A stretch of 64,000 nucleotides of DNA, from the NCBI RefSeq assembly GCF_051304405.1, contig NZ_JBPPGG010000008.1:5444-69443 (forward strand). Direction: 5' to 3'. Below, one piece after another: positions 53,356 through 62,630 of the stretch. The position numbers and the translations under genes were made by a program. Position 1 is the first letter of the stretch. Every line of letters begins with the position of its first letter. This DNA is from Pedomonas sp051304405. GTDB lineage: Bacteria > Pseudomonadota > Alphaproteobacteria > Sphingomonadales > Sphingomonadaceae. Below the pieces are notes generated by a model. It made no database searches. It was not told the DNA's origin and saw only the letters and a program-made list of their open reading frames with translations.

Positions 53356-53483
53356 GCCCGTGGCCCCGCAGTCTTCCGGCGATGATCTCCCGGCACTGCC
53401 TATAGATCAGGCCGCGCGCCGGGCCGCGTCCTGTTCAAAGTCACAGGTTGCGGATCGCCCTGCCTCCCGCATTATCCGAAAAA

Positions 53484-53499
53484 TAGAATCATAATTCTA
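53484..53499. promoter_or_regulatory. Inverted repeat, candidate TetR operator of the Rieske operon
   Basis: TAGAAT, a 4-nt spacer and ATTCTA form a perfect palindrome in an AT-rich patch of otherwise GC-rich DNA, 23 nt before the first Rieske gene. CCGAA and TTCGG lie outside it (53476-53480, 53501-53505). The position over or next to a promoter fits repression. Confidence 0.5.
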
Positions 53500-53521
53500 A
53501 TTCGGTGGGGAGAAAAGAGAG

Positions 53522-54892
53522 ATGGATACGCCAACCGTGCCGGCCGCCCGGTGCCCTGGTCCCAGCTATCAGGATATCGCCCTGCGGGACGGCCCCGTGC
53601 CCGAGCCCCTGTCGATTCAGTCCAATCCGCCCCAGTCCACCGCCGATATTCCCTTCGAGCGCTACACCAGCCAGGCCTTCTTCGATCTGGAGATGGAGCG
53701 GATGTGGCGCCGCGTGTGGCAGTACGCCTGCCGCGAGGAGCACCTGCCCGAGCCGGGTGATTATTACGTCTACGACATCGGCCGCCGCTCCATTCTGATC
53801 GTCCGGCAGGAGGACGGCAGCCTCAAGGCCTATCACAACAGCTGCCTGCATCGCGGCACCAAGCTCAAGCCGTCCAACAGCAGCGGCTGGACCCCGAGTC
53901 TGGCCTGCCCCTTCCACGGCTGGGACTGGAACCTGGACGGCACCCTCAAGAACCTGCCCTGCCGCTGGGATTTCCCGCACGTGAAGGACGAGGCCGCCCG
54001 CCTGCCGGAGGTGCAGGTGGACAGCTGGAACGGCTTCGTGTTCATCAACATGGACCGCTCCGCTCCGCCGCTGCTCGAGTATCTGGAAGTGCTGCCCGAG
54101 CACTGGAAGCGCTGGGACATGACCAACTGGTATGTCCACACCCATGTGCGCAAGCGCCTGCCCGCCAACTGGAAGGTGGCGATCGAGGCGTTCATGGAGG
54201 CCTATCACACGCCGGTTGCCCACCCGGAGATGACCCATGTGGTGGGCGACCACAACATGCAGCACGACATCTTCAGCCGCCATGTGAGCCGCGACCTCTG
54301 CCCGATGGCGAGCCCCAGCCCCACCTCGCCGCTCAACCTGTCGGAGCAGGAGCTGCTGGACCGGATGCTGGTGTCGGACCGCTCGGTGGTGAGCGAGCGC
54401 CGTCTGGTGCCGGAGGGCAAGACCGCCCGCTCGGTGATGGCAGAGCAGATGCGCGAGACCATGAGGAACAGCTACGGACACGACTACTCCCACCTGTCGG
54501 TGCCGGAGATGATCGACTCCATCAAGTATCATCTCTTCCCGAACGTGTTTCTCTACGCGGGCGTGGCGCTGCGCCTGCTCCAGCAGTACCGGCCGGTCGG
54601 CAACAGCCCGGATCACTGTTACTTTGACCAGTTGGTGTTCCGCCCCAAACCGGCGGATGGTTCCGAGCCGCCCGTTGCTGAAGTGGTCGAGATCGGTGAG
54701 GACGAAAGCTACACCACCGTGCCCGGCATGGATCCGTTCCTTGCCAGCGTGCTCGACCAGGACACCGACATCATGCGGTGGCAGCGTGAGGGCATGTACG
54801 CCAGCGAGAAGGGCGCGGAGACTCTCGCCCGCTATCAGGAAGCGCGCATCCGGCATCTGCACGAGACGCTGGATTTCTACCTGAACCGCTAG
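53522..54892 (+). CDS. Rieske non-haem iron oxygenase, alpha subunit (1)
   Basis: Encodes 456 residues. The Rieske 2Fe-2S ligands are Cys108-His110 (SCLHRG) and Cys129-His132 (ACPFHGW). The mononuclear iron site is in the catalytic domain at EAFMEAYHTPVAHPEM. It should hydroxylate or demethylate an organic substrate using electrons from a separate reductase, which is not encoded nearby. GGGGAGAAAAGAGAG precedes the ATG. It is first in a run of same-strand genes and has a paralogue 44 nt downstream. Confidence 0.94.
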   Translation: MDTPTVPAARCPGPSYQDIALRDGPVPEPLSIQSNPPQSTADIPFERYTSQAFFDLEMERMWRRVWQYACREEHLPEPGDYYVYDIGRRSILIVRQEDGSLKAYHNSCLHRGTKLKPSNSSGWTPSLACPFHGWDWNLDGTLKNLPCRWDFPHVKDEAARLPEVQVDSWNGFVFINMDRSAPPLLEYLEVLPEHWKRWDMTNWYVHTHVRKRLPANWKVAIEAFMEAYHTPVAHPEMTHVVGDHNMQHDIFSRHVSRDLCPMASPSPTSPLNLSEQELLDRMLVSDRSVVSERRLVPEGKTARSVMAEQMRETMRNSYGHDYSHLSVPEMIDSIKYHLFPNVFLYAGVALRLLQQYRPVGNSPDHCYFDQLVFRPKPADGSEPPVAEVVEIGEDESYTTVPGMDPFLASVLDQDTDIMRWQREGMYASEKGAETLARYQEARIRHLHETLDFYLNR

Positions 54893-54936
54893 TCAGAGCC
54901 TTCGCGTCCGGGCCCATACTGGAAAAAGGAATACCC

Positions 54937-56337
54937 ATGTCAGACCGCGATCCCGCCAACCGCTCCGCCCAGATTCCCCGCTGCCCCGGGACATCGTGGG
55001 ACGACATCATGGCAACCGACACCCGGCCCGTCCCCGAGTTCATGAAGGAGGACGCCTACGAGTATCGCGGGTCCGAGCCGCTGGCGGCGGAGCGCTACAC
55101 CAGCCGCGAATTCATGGAGCTGGAAAACCGCAAGATGTGGCCGCGCGTGTGGCAGTTCGCGGCGCGCGAGGAAGACCTGCCCGAGCCCGGCGATTATGTG
55201 GTCTACGAGATCGCGGGCCGCTCCTACCTCATCGTGCGTCAGGAAGACGGCTCGGTGCGGGCGTTCCATAACGTCTGCCTCCATCGCGGCCGCAAGCTGC
55301 GCACGGAGAGCGGCTGGGCGGCGGATTTCCAGTGCCCGTTCCACGGCTTCACCTGGAATACGGACGGCAGCCTGAAGCACATTCCCTGCCGCTGGGACTT
55401 CCCGCACCTGACCGAGGAAAAGATGAAGCTGCCCGAGCCCGAGGTGGGCCGCTGGGGCGGCTATATTTTCCTGCGCGAGGAGCCGGGCGGCCCGAGCCTT
55501 GAGGAATTCCTGGCGCCGCTGCCGGAGCACTTCAAGCGCTGGAGGCATGAGGAGTGCACCACCGCCATCTGGGTTGCCAAGGTGGTGCCGGCCAACTGGA
55601 AGGTGACGGCGGAGGCCTTCATGGAGGCCTGGCACGCGCTGGTCACCCACCCGCAGCTGCTGCCGTTCACGGGCGATGCCAACACCCGCTACAACATCTA
55701 CGGCGACAACGTGAACGTGGCCTTCACGCCGTTCGCGGTCATGTCCCCGCACATCGACCCGGAGGGCAAGAGCCAGCAGTGGATCGTCGACGAGTTCGTC
55801 AAATACAACGGCCGCTCGGCGGACAACTATGACGGCGAGGCCAGCCTGCGCGTCGAGGTGCCGGAGGGTCTGACCGCCCGCCGCGCGCTGGCGGAGGCGG
55901 CGCGCAAGCAGTACACCCAGATGTTCGGTCACGACCACAGCCACGCGACCGACTCCGAACTGCTCGACGCCTTCACCTACAACGTGTTCCCGAACTTCGC
56001 GCCGTGGGGCGGGTTCATGCCGAACATCGTCTACCGCTGGCGGCCGGGCAGCGATCCCGATCACTGCCTGATGGAGGTGCGCATTCTCACCCGCGTGCCG
56101 CCGGGCCAGCCGATCCCGCGCTCGGTGCCGATGAAGATGCTGGGCGCGGACGAGCCCTGGTCCACGGCCAAGGAGCTGGGCATCCTCGGCGACGTGTTCG
56201 ATCAGGACATGGAAAACCTGCCCTACGTTCAGGAAGGCCTGAAGGCCTCGAAGAACGGCGAGGTGCAGCTCGGCAACTATCAGGAAATCCGCGTCCGCCA
56301 GTTCCACCAGACGCTCGACAAGTATCTGGCGGACTGA
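54937..56337 (+). CDS. Rieske non-haem iron oxygenase, alpha subunit (2)
   Basis: Encodes 466 residues. Rieske ligands are Cys114-His116 (VCLHRG) and Cys133-His136 (QCPFHGF); the iron site is at EAFMEAWHALVTHPQ. It shares layout and many segments with the preceding gene (YTSxxFxxLExxxMWxRVWQ, IPCRWDFPH-like), so they are old paralogues. AAGGA lies 8 nt before ATG 54937; a later in-frame Met at 55006 would lose a segment shared by position with the paralogue. The two may act on successive intermediates or form a mixed complex. Confidence 0.94.
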   Translation: MSDRDPANRSAQIPRCPGTSWDDIMATDTRPVPEFMKEDAYEYRGSEPLAAERYTSREFMELENRKMWPRVWQFAAREEDLPEPGDYVVYEIAGRSYLIVRQEDGSVRAFHNVCLHRGRKLRTESGWAADFQCPFHGFTWNTDGSLKHIPCRWDFPHLTEEKMKLPEPEVGRWGGYIFLREEPGGPSLEEFLAPLPEHFKRWRHEECTTAIWVAKVVPANWKVTAEAFMEAWHALVTHPQLLPFTGDANTRYNIYGDNVNVAFTPFAVMSPHIDPEGKSQQWIVDEFVKYNGRSADNYDGEASLRVEVPEGLTARRALAEAARKQYTQMFGHDHSHATDSELLDAFTYNVFPNFAPWGGFMPNIVYRWRPGSDPDHCLMEVRILTRVPPGQPIPRSVPMKMLGADEPWSTAKELGILGDVFDQDMENLPYVQEGLKASKNGEVQLGNYQEIRVRQFHQTLDKYLAD

Positions 56338-56376
56338 CCGGCGCGCAAAGGCGCTCAAGGAACGGGGGGAGGGCCG

Positions 56377-57258
56377 ATGGGCGAGGCGGCTATGATCGCG
56401 CACGAGACGCTGGCGGACGGGTTCGTCTTTGCCGAGGCGCCGCGGGCGGATAACGACGGCAGCGTCTGTTTCAGCGACCTGACCGGCGGCGGCATCTACC
56501 GCTGGCGGCCGGGCGGGGTGGAAACCGTGCTGCCGGAGCGGCTGTGGGTCGGCGGCATCGTTCTCGACGAGAGCGGCGCCGTCGTCTGCTCCGGCCGGGG
56601 CGGCCTTGCGGTCGTCCCCCCGGGCGCGGGCGTCGCCCGCCCCCTGCTTTCGCAGATCGACGGCCAGCCCGTCCTTGCCGTCAACGACATCGAGGCGGAC
56701 GGGCGGGGCGGCCTGTTCGGCGGCACGGTGGACTTCCCCGCCATTCTCGAGCGCGGCGAGCCGCCCCAGCCGGGCGTGCTGTTCCATCTGTCGCCCGAGG
56801 GCAAGGCGACGGTGCTGCGCGAGGGCGTGGCCGTCTCCAACGGCATGGGCTTCAGCCCGGACGGGCGGATTTTCTACCACTCGATCTCGCTCAGCGGCAT
56901 CTGGGCCTACGACATCGGCGCGGACGGAATGCCGCGCAATCCCGTGCTGTTCGCGGCGCGGGAGGATTGCGACGGCCTGGCGGTGGACCAGGAGGGCGGC
57001 ATCTGGGTTGCGTGCTGGTCAACGGGCGAGGTGATCCGCTTCCGCCCCGATGGCGTGATCGACCGCACCGTCACTTTCCCCGGCCTTGCCGTCACCGGCC
57101 TCGGCTTTGGCGGCAAGGATCTGACCGAGCTGTATGTGGGCCTCGGCACGCTGGGCGGCGAGGCCGGACCGGGCGGGCTGGCGCGCCTGCGCACCGACGT
57201 TCCGGGCCTGCGGGAAGGCCGCACCCGCCTCGACGCTGCTCTCATCGCCCGCGCCTGA
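56377..57258 (+). CDS. SMP-30/gluconolactonase/LRE family hydrolase
   Basis: Encodes 293 residues of a six-bladed propeller. It has FAEAPRADNDGSVCFSDLTGGGIYRW at the start, NDIEADGRGGLFGGT in the middle, and VAVSNGMGFSPDGRIFYHSISLSGIWAYD, matching the metal-binding Glu, Asn and Asp positions of the family. Members hydrolyse lactones. A lactone could be formed during ring breakdown by the upstream oxygenases; this is inference. GGGGGGAGG precedes the ATG, 39 nt after the second Rieske gene. Confidence 0.9.
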   Translation: MGEAAMIAHETLADGFVFAEAPRADNDGSVCFSDLTGGGIYRWRPGGVETVLPERLWVGGIVLDESGAVVCSGRGGLAVVPPGAGVARPLLSQIDGQPVLAVNDIEADGRGGLFGGTVDFPAILERGEPPQPGVLFHLSPEGKATVLREGVAVSNGMGFSPDGRIFYHSISLSGIWAYDIGADGMPRNPVLFAAREDCDGLAVDQEGGIWVACWSTGEVIRFRPDGVIDRTVTFPGLAVTGLGFGGKDLTELYVGLGTLGGEAGPGGLARLRTDVPGLREGRTRLDAALIARA

Positions 57259-57283
57259 GCGCGACAGGAGAAAGACAAAACCG

Positions 57284-58330
57284 ATGACGACCACCCCCCC
57301 GAAGTCGATGACGACCCGGGTCACCCGGCTGCTTGGCACGCGCTATCCCATCATCCAGGGCGGCATGCAGTGGGTGGGGCGCGCGGAGCTGGCCTCCGCC
57401 GTCTCCAACGCGGGCGGCCTTGGCATCCTGACGGCGCTGACCCAGCCGACGCCGGAGGCGCTGGCGGAGGAAATCCGCCGCTGCCGGTCGCTCACCGATC
57501 AGCCGTTCGGCGTCAACCTCACCATGCTGCCAACCGCCAGCCCGCCGCCCTATGCGGCGTATCTGGAGGCGGCGCTGGACGGCGGCGTGCGCGTGCTGGA
57601 GACGGCCGGGCGCGTGCCGCCCGAATTCATCGCCCGGGCCAAATCGGTGGGCGCGGTCATCGTTCACAAGTGCACGGCGGTGCGCCATGCCCTCTCCGCC
57701 CAGCGCATGGGCGTGGACGCCATCAGCATCGACGGCTTCGAGGCGGCGGGCCATCCGGGCGAGGATGACGTGGCGAGCCTCGTGCTGATCCCGGCGGCGG
57801 TCGATGCGCTGGACATTCCCGTCATCGCCTCCGGCGGCATCGGCGACGGGCGCGGCATGGCGGCGGCGCTGGCGCTGGGCGCGGAAGGCGTCAACATGGG
57901 CACCCGCTTCTGCGCCACGCAGGAAGCGCCGCTCCATGCCAACATCAAGCAGGCGCTGGTGAACGCCAGCGAGCGCGACACCCGCCTCATTTTCCGCACC
58001 CTGCGCAACACCGGGCGCGTGCTGAAAAATGCGGTGGCGGAGGAAGTGATCGCCATCGAGACCCGGCCGGGCGGCTGCACGTTCGACGACATCCGCCACC
58101 TGGTCGCCGGCGCGCGCGGGCGGCAGGCGCTGGAGACGGGCGACGTGGAGGGCGGTCTCGTCTGGGCGAGCCAGGTGGTCGGCCTCATCCGCGACGTGCC
58201 CACCTGTGCCGAACTGATCGCCCGCATGGTGGCGGACTGCCAGCGGGCGCTGGGCACGGCCAGTGGATTTTTCGAACCGCAGGACAGCGCGGCGCAGGCC
58301 GCCGGCCTTGCATGCGAGATGCAGCCATGA
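57284..58330 (+). CDS. Nitronate monooxygenase family flavoprotein
   Basis: Encodes 348 residues of the FMN-binding TIM-barrel family (2-nitropropane dioxygenase). It begins with the typical TRVTRLLGTRYPIIQGGMQWVG, followed by the AAGH motif with the catalytic-base His in GFEAAGHPGEDD and phosphate-binding VIASGGIGDGRGMAAALALGAEGVNMGTRF. In catabolic operons such genes may oxidise nitronates or act as flavin-dependent dehydrogenases of CoA intermediates. AGGAGA precedes ATG 57284. It overlaps the next gene by 4 bp. Confidence 0.9.
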   Translation: MTTTPPKSMTTRVTRLLGTRYPIIQGGMQWVGRAELASAVSNAGGLGILTALTQPTPEALAEEIRRCRSLTDQPFGVNLTMLPTASPPPYAAYLEAALDGGVRVLETAGRVPPEFIARAKSVGAVIVHKCTAVRHALSAQRMGVDAISIDGFEAAGHPGEDDVASLVLIPAAVDALDIPVIASGGIGDGRGMAAALALGAEGVNMGTRFCATQEAPLHANIKQALVNASERDTRLIFRTLRNTGRVLKNAVAEEVIAIETRPGGCTFDDIRHLVAGARGRQALETGDVEGGLVWASQVVGLIRDVPTCAELIARMVADCQRALGTASGFFEPQDSAAQAAGLACEMQP

Positions 58331-59133
58331 GCGACAGCGCATTTTTCGTCACGGAAACGCCGGAGCCCGGCATCGCGCTGGTGCGGCTGGCGCGTCCCGG
58401 CAGCCTCAACGCCATGACCGTGCCCATGGTCGAGGCGCTGCGCGCCGAACTGGAGCGGCTGGATGCGGACCCGGAGTGCCGGGTCATCGTCCTCACCGGC
58501 GAGGGGCGCGGCTTCTGCGCCGGGCTCGACCTCAAGGCCGTGCTGCCGGAGGGCGGGGAGGCCAAGGGCGCCGTCGCATGGATGCGCCTGCAGGAAGCCT
58601 TCGCCGGGCTCATCCTGGCGGTCCGCCGGGTGCGCCAGCCGGTCATCGCCGCCGTCAATGGCGTCGCGGTCGGCGCGGGGCTGGGGCTTGCCCTTGCCGC
58701 CGACATCCGCGTGGCGGCGGCGGACGCGCGGTTTCTCATCGGCGCGGTGCGCATCGGCATCACGGCGGGCGAGTGCGGCATCAGCTATCACCTGCCGCGT
58801 CTGGTGGGGGCCGGGCGCGCCTTCGAGATCATGCTCACCGGCCGGCCGGTCGAGGCGGAGGAGGCGCTGCGCATCGGGCTGGTCACGCAGCTGGCGGACG
58901 GTCCGGCGCTGCGTGAGGCGGCGCTGGGCGTTGCGCGCCAGATCGCGGCCAACAGCCCCTATGCGGTCAAGCACAGCAAGCAGGTGATGTGGGCCAATCT
59001 GGAGGCGCCGGGCCTGGAGGCCGCGCTGCAACTGGAGAACCACACCCAGGTGGTGGGGCTGATGACGGAGGATTTCGCCGAGGCGGCGCGCGCCTTTGCC
59101 GAGAAGCGCAGCCCGGTGTTCCGGGGGCAATAG
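58327..59133 (+). CDS. Enoyl-CoA hydratase/isomerase family protein
   Basis: Encodes 268 residues of the crotonase fold. The oxyanion-hole segments GEGRGFCAGLDLK and GVAVGAGLGLALAADIRVA are present, followed by RIGITAGECGISYHLPRLVG. It acts on a CoA thioester, adding water to or isomerising a double bond. The start at 58327 lies in an ATGA overlap with the preceding gene; an in-frame ATG at 58312 would extend further into it. It suggests that the pathway passes through CoA esters. Confidence 0.92.
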   Translation: MSDSAFFVTETPEPGIALVRLARPGSLNAMTVPMVEALRAELERLDADPECRVIVLTGEGRGFCAGLDLKAVLPEGGEAKGAVAWMRLQEAFAGLILAVRRVRQPVIAAVNGVAVGAGLGLALAADIRVAAADARFLIGAVRIGITAGECGISYHLPRLVGAGRAFEIMLTGRPVEAEEALRIGLVTQLADGPALREAALGVARQIAANSPYAVKHSKQVMWANLEAPGLEAALQLENHTQVVGLMTEDFAEAARAFAEKRSPVFRGQ

Positions 59134-59208
59134 CGGGAAAGACCGACAACGCGCCTTCGGGGCCGTCGCCTGCGTCGCCGCAGGGCCGAGAGGGAGGGAG
59201 ACAAGGCT

Positions 59209-60036
59209 ATGGATCTGGAGCTGAAGGGAAAGAAAGTGGTGGTCAGCGCCGCCTCGCGCGGGGTCGGCCGGGCCATTGTCGAGCGCTTCCTGCGGGAAGG
59301 GGCGGAGGTGTCCATCTGCGCCCGCCGCCGGTCGTCGCGCGACCCGAACGCGGACGCGCCCGATCTGGTCAGCAACACCCTGCGCAATGACGGCCTTGAG
59401 GAAGCGCTGGCGGCGCTCAGCCAGTTCGGCACGGTGCACGGCTCCGTCGTCGATTGCGCCGATCAGGATCAGGTGACGCGCTGGGTGCAGGAATCGGCCG
59501 AGCGCATGGGCGGCATCGACATCGTCGTCTCCAACGCCAGCGCGCTGGGCGGCATTCCCCGCAACCGCCGGGGGTGGGATCTCAACTATCACGTGGATCT
59601 GCTGTCGGCGGTGGCCATGTGGGATGCGGCCTATCCCTATTTCCGGAAATCGGACGCGGCGAGCTTCGTGCAGATTGCCACCATCAGCGCGGTGGAATCC
59701 CATCCCTTCGCCGGGTGCTGCCAGAGCTACGGCGCCATGAAGGCAGCGCTCATCAACTACACCTCGCAGCTGGCGCAGGAGTACATGTCCGAGGGCATTC
59801 GCGCCAACTGCGTGTCGCCGGGGCCGACGTATGTGCAGGGCGGCTCGTGGGATTTTCTCCAGCAGACCATGCCGGACTACTACGAGCAGAACGTCGCCAA
59901 GCATCCGGCCAAGCGGCTCGGGCGTCCCGAGGAAATCGCCGACGTGGTGGTGTTCCTCGCGAGCCCGCGCGCATCGTGGGTGACGGGCGAGAACATCGTC
60001 GTCGACGGCGGCTTCACCCGGCACGTGAAATTCTAG
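59209..60036 (+). CDS. Short-chain dehydrogenase/reductase (SDR), atypical glycine motif
   Basis: Encodes 275 residues. The cofactor motif reads VSAASRGVG, with the usual TG replaced by SA. The NNAG motif is changed to VVSNASALGG. The catalytic Ser (TISAVES), Tyr and Lys (YGAMKAA) are intact. The end LGRPEEIADVVVFLASPRASWVTGENIVVDGG is standard. It is the last enzyme gene of the catabolic run, 75 nt after the hydratase. The substrate is unknown. Confidence 0.9.
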   Translation: MDLELKGKKVVVSAASRGVGRAIVERFLREGAEVSICARRRSSRDPNADAPDLVSNTLRNDGLEEALAALSQFGTVHGSVVDCADQDQVTRWVQESAERMGGIDIVVSNASALGGIPRNRRGWDLNYHVDLLSAVAMWDAAYPYFRKSDAASFVQIATISAVESHPFAGCCQSYGAMKAALINYTSQLAQEYMSEGIRANCVSPGPTYVQGGSWDFLQQTMPDYYEQNVAKHPAKRLGRPEEIADVVVFLASPRASWVTGENIVVDGGFTRHVKF

Positions 60037-60224
60037 GCGGAAAGTTCAGGGAGGTTCAGTCCGGAGCTCTGCGGCGGGAGTGCAACGGGAGACCAAACAC
60101 CGTTCTTCCCTAGCACAATCACTAGGCTCATTTCCCGCCGACTCTTCATACACCGGAGAAGACCAAGAAGTGGCGGCGGGCCGTCCTGTGCCTCTCAGCC
60201 ATTCGTCAATCGGGGAGACGTCAG

Positions 60225-62456
60225 ATGTTGGCTAAATATCGTGCCGCCATGGCAGGCGGCCTTTCTCTCGTGGCGCTTTCATGGGCCGGTGTTGCGGTGG
60301 CGCAGGATGACGCCGCGCAGGACTCCAGTCCGGTCGGCCTTGGCGAAATCATCGTGACCGCGCAGAAGCGCGCCGAAAATCTGCAGAGCGTGCCCATCTC
60401 GGTTTCGGCGGTGACCGGCCAGGCGCTGGCGGAGCAGCAGATCACCAACGTTGCGGCCATGGCCAACTCCGTGCCGAACGTGCAGATCAACACCTTCTCC
60501 AACTCGCCCGACTCCGCGGTCTTCACCATCCGCGGCGTGGGCGTGAACGACGCTGACCCGTACGTGGGCACCACCGTGTCCGTGGTGGTGGACGGCGTTG
60601 TGGTGGGCGTGAACACCGGCGCGCTGCTGTCGCTGTTCGACATCGAGCGCGTGGAAATCCTGCGCGGCCCGCAGGGCACCCTGTTCGGCGCCAACACCAC
60701 CGGCGGCGTGATCAACGTGATCACCAAGCAGCCGACGGGCGAGTTCGGCGGCGAGGCCCAGCTGGTCTACGGCAACTACAACCGCCTCAACCTGAACGCG
60801 GCGCTGAATTTCCCGATCACCAGCAACCTGGCGGGCAAGGTCAGCGTGCTGCACAGCGGCCATGACGGCTTCTTCCGCAACCTGACCGACGGCCGCCGTC
60901 TCGGCAGCACGGACATGACCACCGTGCGCGCCTACCTGAAGTTCGACAACGGCAGCAACTACGACGCCACCCTCATCGGCGAGTACAACCGCAGCCGCAA
61001 CGGCGCCCAGACCTCGGTGAGCTACGCCGATCCGTCGTCCGTGCTGTATCGTCCGGGCTACGGCACCGAGAAGGGCAAGCCGACCTTCTGGCGCGGCCAC
61101 TCGGCAAACCTGCCGGACCAGAACAACCGCAACACCTACAGCCTGACGCTGACCCAGAACATCGAGAGCGGTTTCGGCGATATCGTGTCGATCACGAACT
61201 ATCGCGAGTATAACCAGGATCTCTACAGCGACGATGACTCGACGCCGGCGGACCTGCTGCACACCCGCCGCCAGACCAATCACTACCAGGTCTCGCAGGA
61301 GCTGCGCGACACCATCGACATCAACGACCGGGTGCAGCTGCTGGTGGGCGCGTTCGGCTTCCTCCAGAAGTACGACCTGGTCCAGGCCGGTGCGCTCAAC
61401 GGCTTCCTGCCGGGCCTCGGCCAGCCGCAGACCCAGTGGCAGAAGAACTGGTCGGCCTCGCTGTTCTCCCAGCTCTATGTGGACATGACCGACAAGCTGC
61501 GCTTCCAGGCCGGCGTGCGCTACTCGCACGAGAAGACCAAGGCGCGCTCCACCACGGCCCAGTCCATCAACCCGTCGGGCCATGCGGATCTGGACTATCA
61601 GGTGCCGCTCGACGGCACGCTGGTGGTGGCCACCGGCTCCAAGTCGTGGGATGACGTGGGCTACAAGATCGGCCTCGACTACAAGGCCACCGACGAGGTC
61701 ATGCTGTACGGCTACCACGCCCGCGGCTTCAAGTCGGGCGGCTTCACCGGCCGCATCGTCTTCGCCGAGGACATCGGTCCGTTCGATCCCGAGCATCTGG
61801 ACTCGTTCGAGATCGGCCTCAAGTCCGATCTGCTGGATCGCCGCCTGCGCCTGAACGTCGCCGCCTTCTACAACTTCTACAAGAAGATGCAGGTGGTGCA
61901 GAACTTCACCTTCGCCACCGGCGAGAACAGCGCCACCATCCGCAACGCGGGCAAGGCCAAGACCCGCGGTATCGAGGTGGAAGTCGTTGCGCTGCCGATC
62001 GAGGGTCTGACGCTGAGTGCGTCGGGTGCCTATCTGGACGCCAAGTATTCCCGCTATGACACCCTGACGCAGGATCCGACCGGCACCGGTCTCATCCCGG
62101 TCAGCTATGCGGGCAACCGTCTGATGAACGCGCCGAAGTGGACCGCGAGCGCGAGCCTGGCCTACGAGTTCGAGGTCGGCCCGGGCACGAGCAAGTTCTT
62201 CATCCAGCACAACTACACCAGCCCGAAGTACACCAACTACTCGAACCTGCCGCAGGAGAAGACCGAGCGCATCAACCTGGTCAACGCCAACCTGTCCTGG
62301 ACGCCGGACAGCGAGCGCTGGTCCTTCGGCGTGTGGGCGCGCAACCTGTTCAACGAGAAGTACTTCGCCCAGAAGCTCTACATTCCGGGCACCCTCGCTC
62401 TGGCCGGCATGGGGGCGCCGCGCGAGTATGGTATCGACTTCCGTTACAACTGGTAA
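60225..62456 (+). CDS. TonB-dependent receptor closing the catabolic region
   Basis: Encodes 743 residues. Signal peptide MLAKYRAAMAGGLSLVALSWAGVAVAQ, TonB box region EIIVTAQKRAENLQSVPIS, plug with FTIRGVGV, IERVEILRGPQGTLFGANTTGGVINVIT, barrel end REYGIDFRYNW. It is closely related to the receptor at 43634-45940 and probably arose from the same ancestor. It likely imports the substrate of the upstream oxygenases. A strong terminator follows. Confidence 0.94.
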   Translation: MLAKYRAAMAGGLSLVALSWAGVAVAQDDAAQDSSPVGLGEIIVTAQKRAENLQSVPISVSAVTGQALAEQQITNVAAMANSVPNVQINTFSNSPDSAVFTIRGVGVNDADPYVGTTVSVVVDGVVVGVNTGALLSLFDIERVEILRGPQGTLFGANTTGGVINVITKQPTGEFGGEAQLVYGNYNRLNLNAALNFPITSNLAGKVSVLHSGHDGFFRNLTDGRRLGSTDMTTVRAYLKFDNGSNYDATLIGEYNRSRNGAQTSVSYADPSSVLYRPGYGTEKGKPTFWRGHSANLPDQNNRNTYSLTLTQNIESGFGDIVSITNYREYNQDLYSDDDSTPADLLHTRRQTNHYQVSQELRDTIDINDRVQLLVGAFGFLQKYDLVQAGALNGFLPGLGQPQTQWQKNWSASLFSQLYVDMTDKLRFQAGVRYSHEKTKARSTTAQSINPSGHADLDYQVPLDGTLVVATGSKSWDDVGYKIGLDYKATDEVMLYGYHARGFKSGGFTGRIVFAEDIGPFDPEHLDSFEIGLKSDLLDRRLRLNVAAFYNFYKKMQVVQNFTFATGENSATIRNAGKAKTRGIEVEVVALPIEGLTLSASGAYLDAKYSRYDTLTQDPTGTGLIPVSYAGNRLMNAPKWTASASLAYEFEVGPGTSKFFIQHNYTSPKYTNYSNLPQEKTERINLVNANLSWTPDSERWSFGVWARNLFNEKYFAQKLYIPGTLALAGMGAPREYGIDFRYNW

Positions 62457-62477
62457 TCGCGCTGCAACATGACGCGA

Positions 62478-62513
62478 GCGCCGGCGGACCTTGTCCGCCG
62501 GCGCAATTTTTTT
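62478..62513 (+). terminator. Rho-independent terminator after the TonB receptor
   Basis: GCGCCGGCGGA (62478-62488) and TCCGCCGGCGC (62494-62504) form a perfect 11-bp stem with a 5-nt loop, followed by AA and seven Ts. Confidence 0.95.
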
Positions 62514-62630
62514 GGTCTTCCCGCTCACCCGGCCACCTAGCGAAGCCGCTAGTTGTTGCATTGCGGTAGAGTGGGGCATCCCAACCCATGTACGCGGATA
62601 ACGTCGATCCGCCGGATGTCGGAGGTGGCA

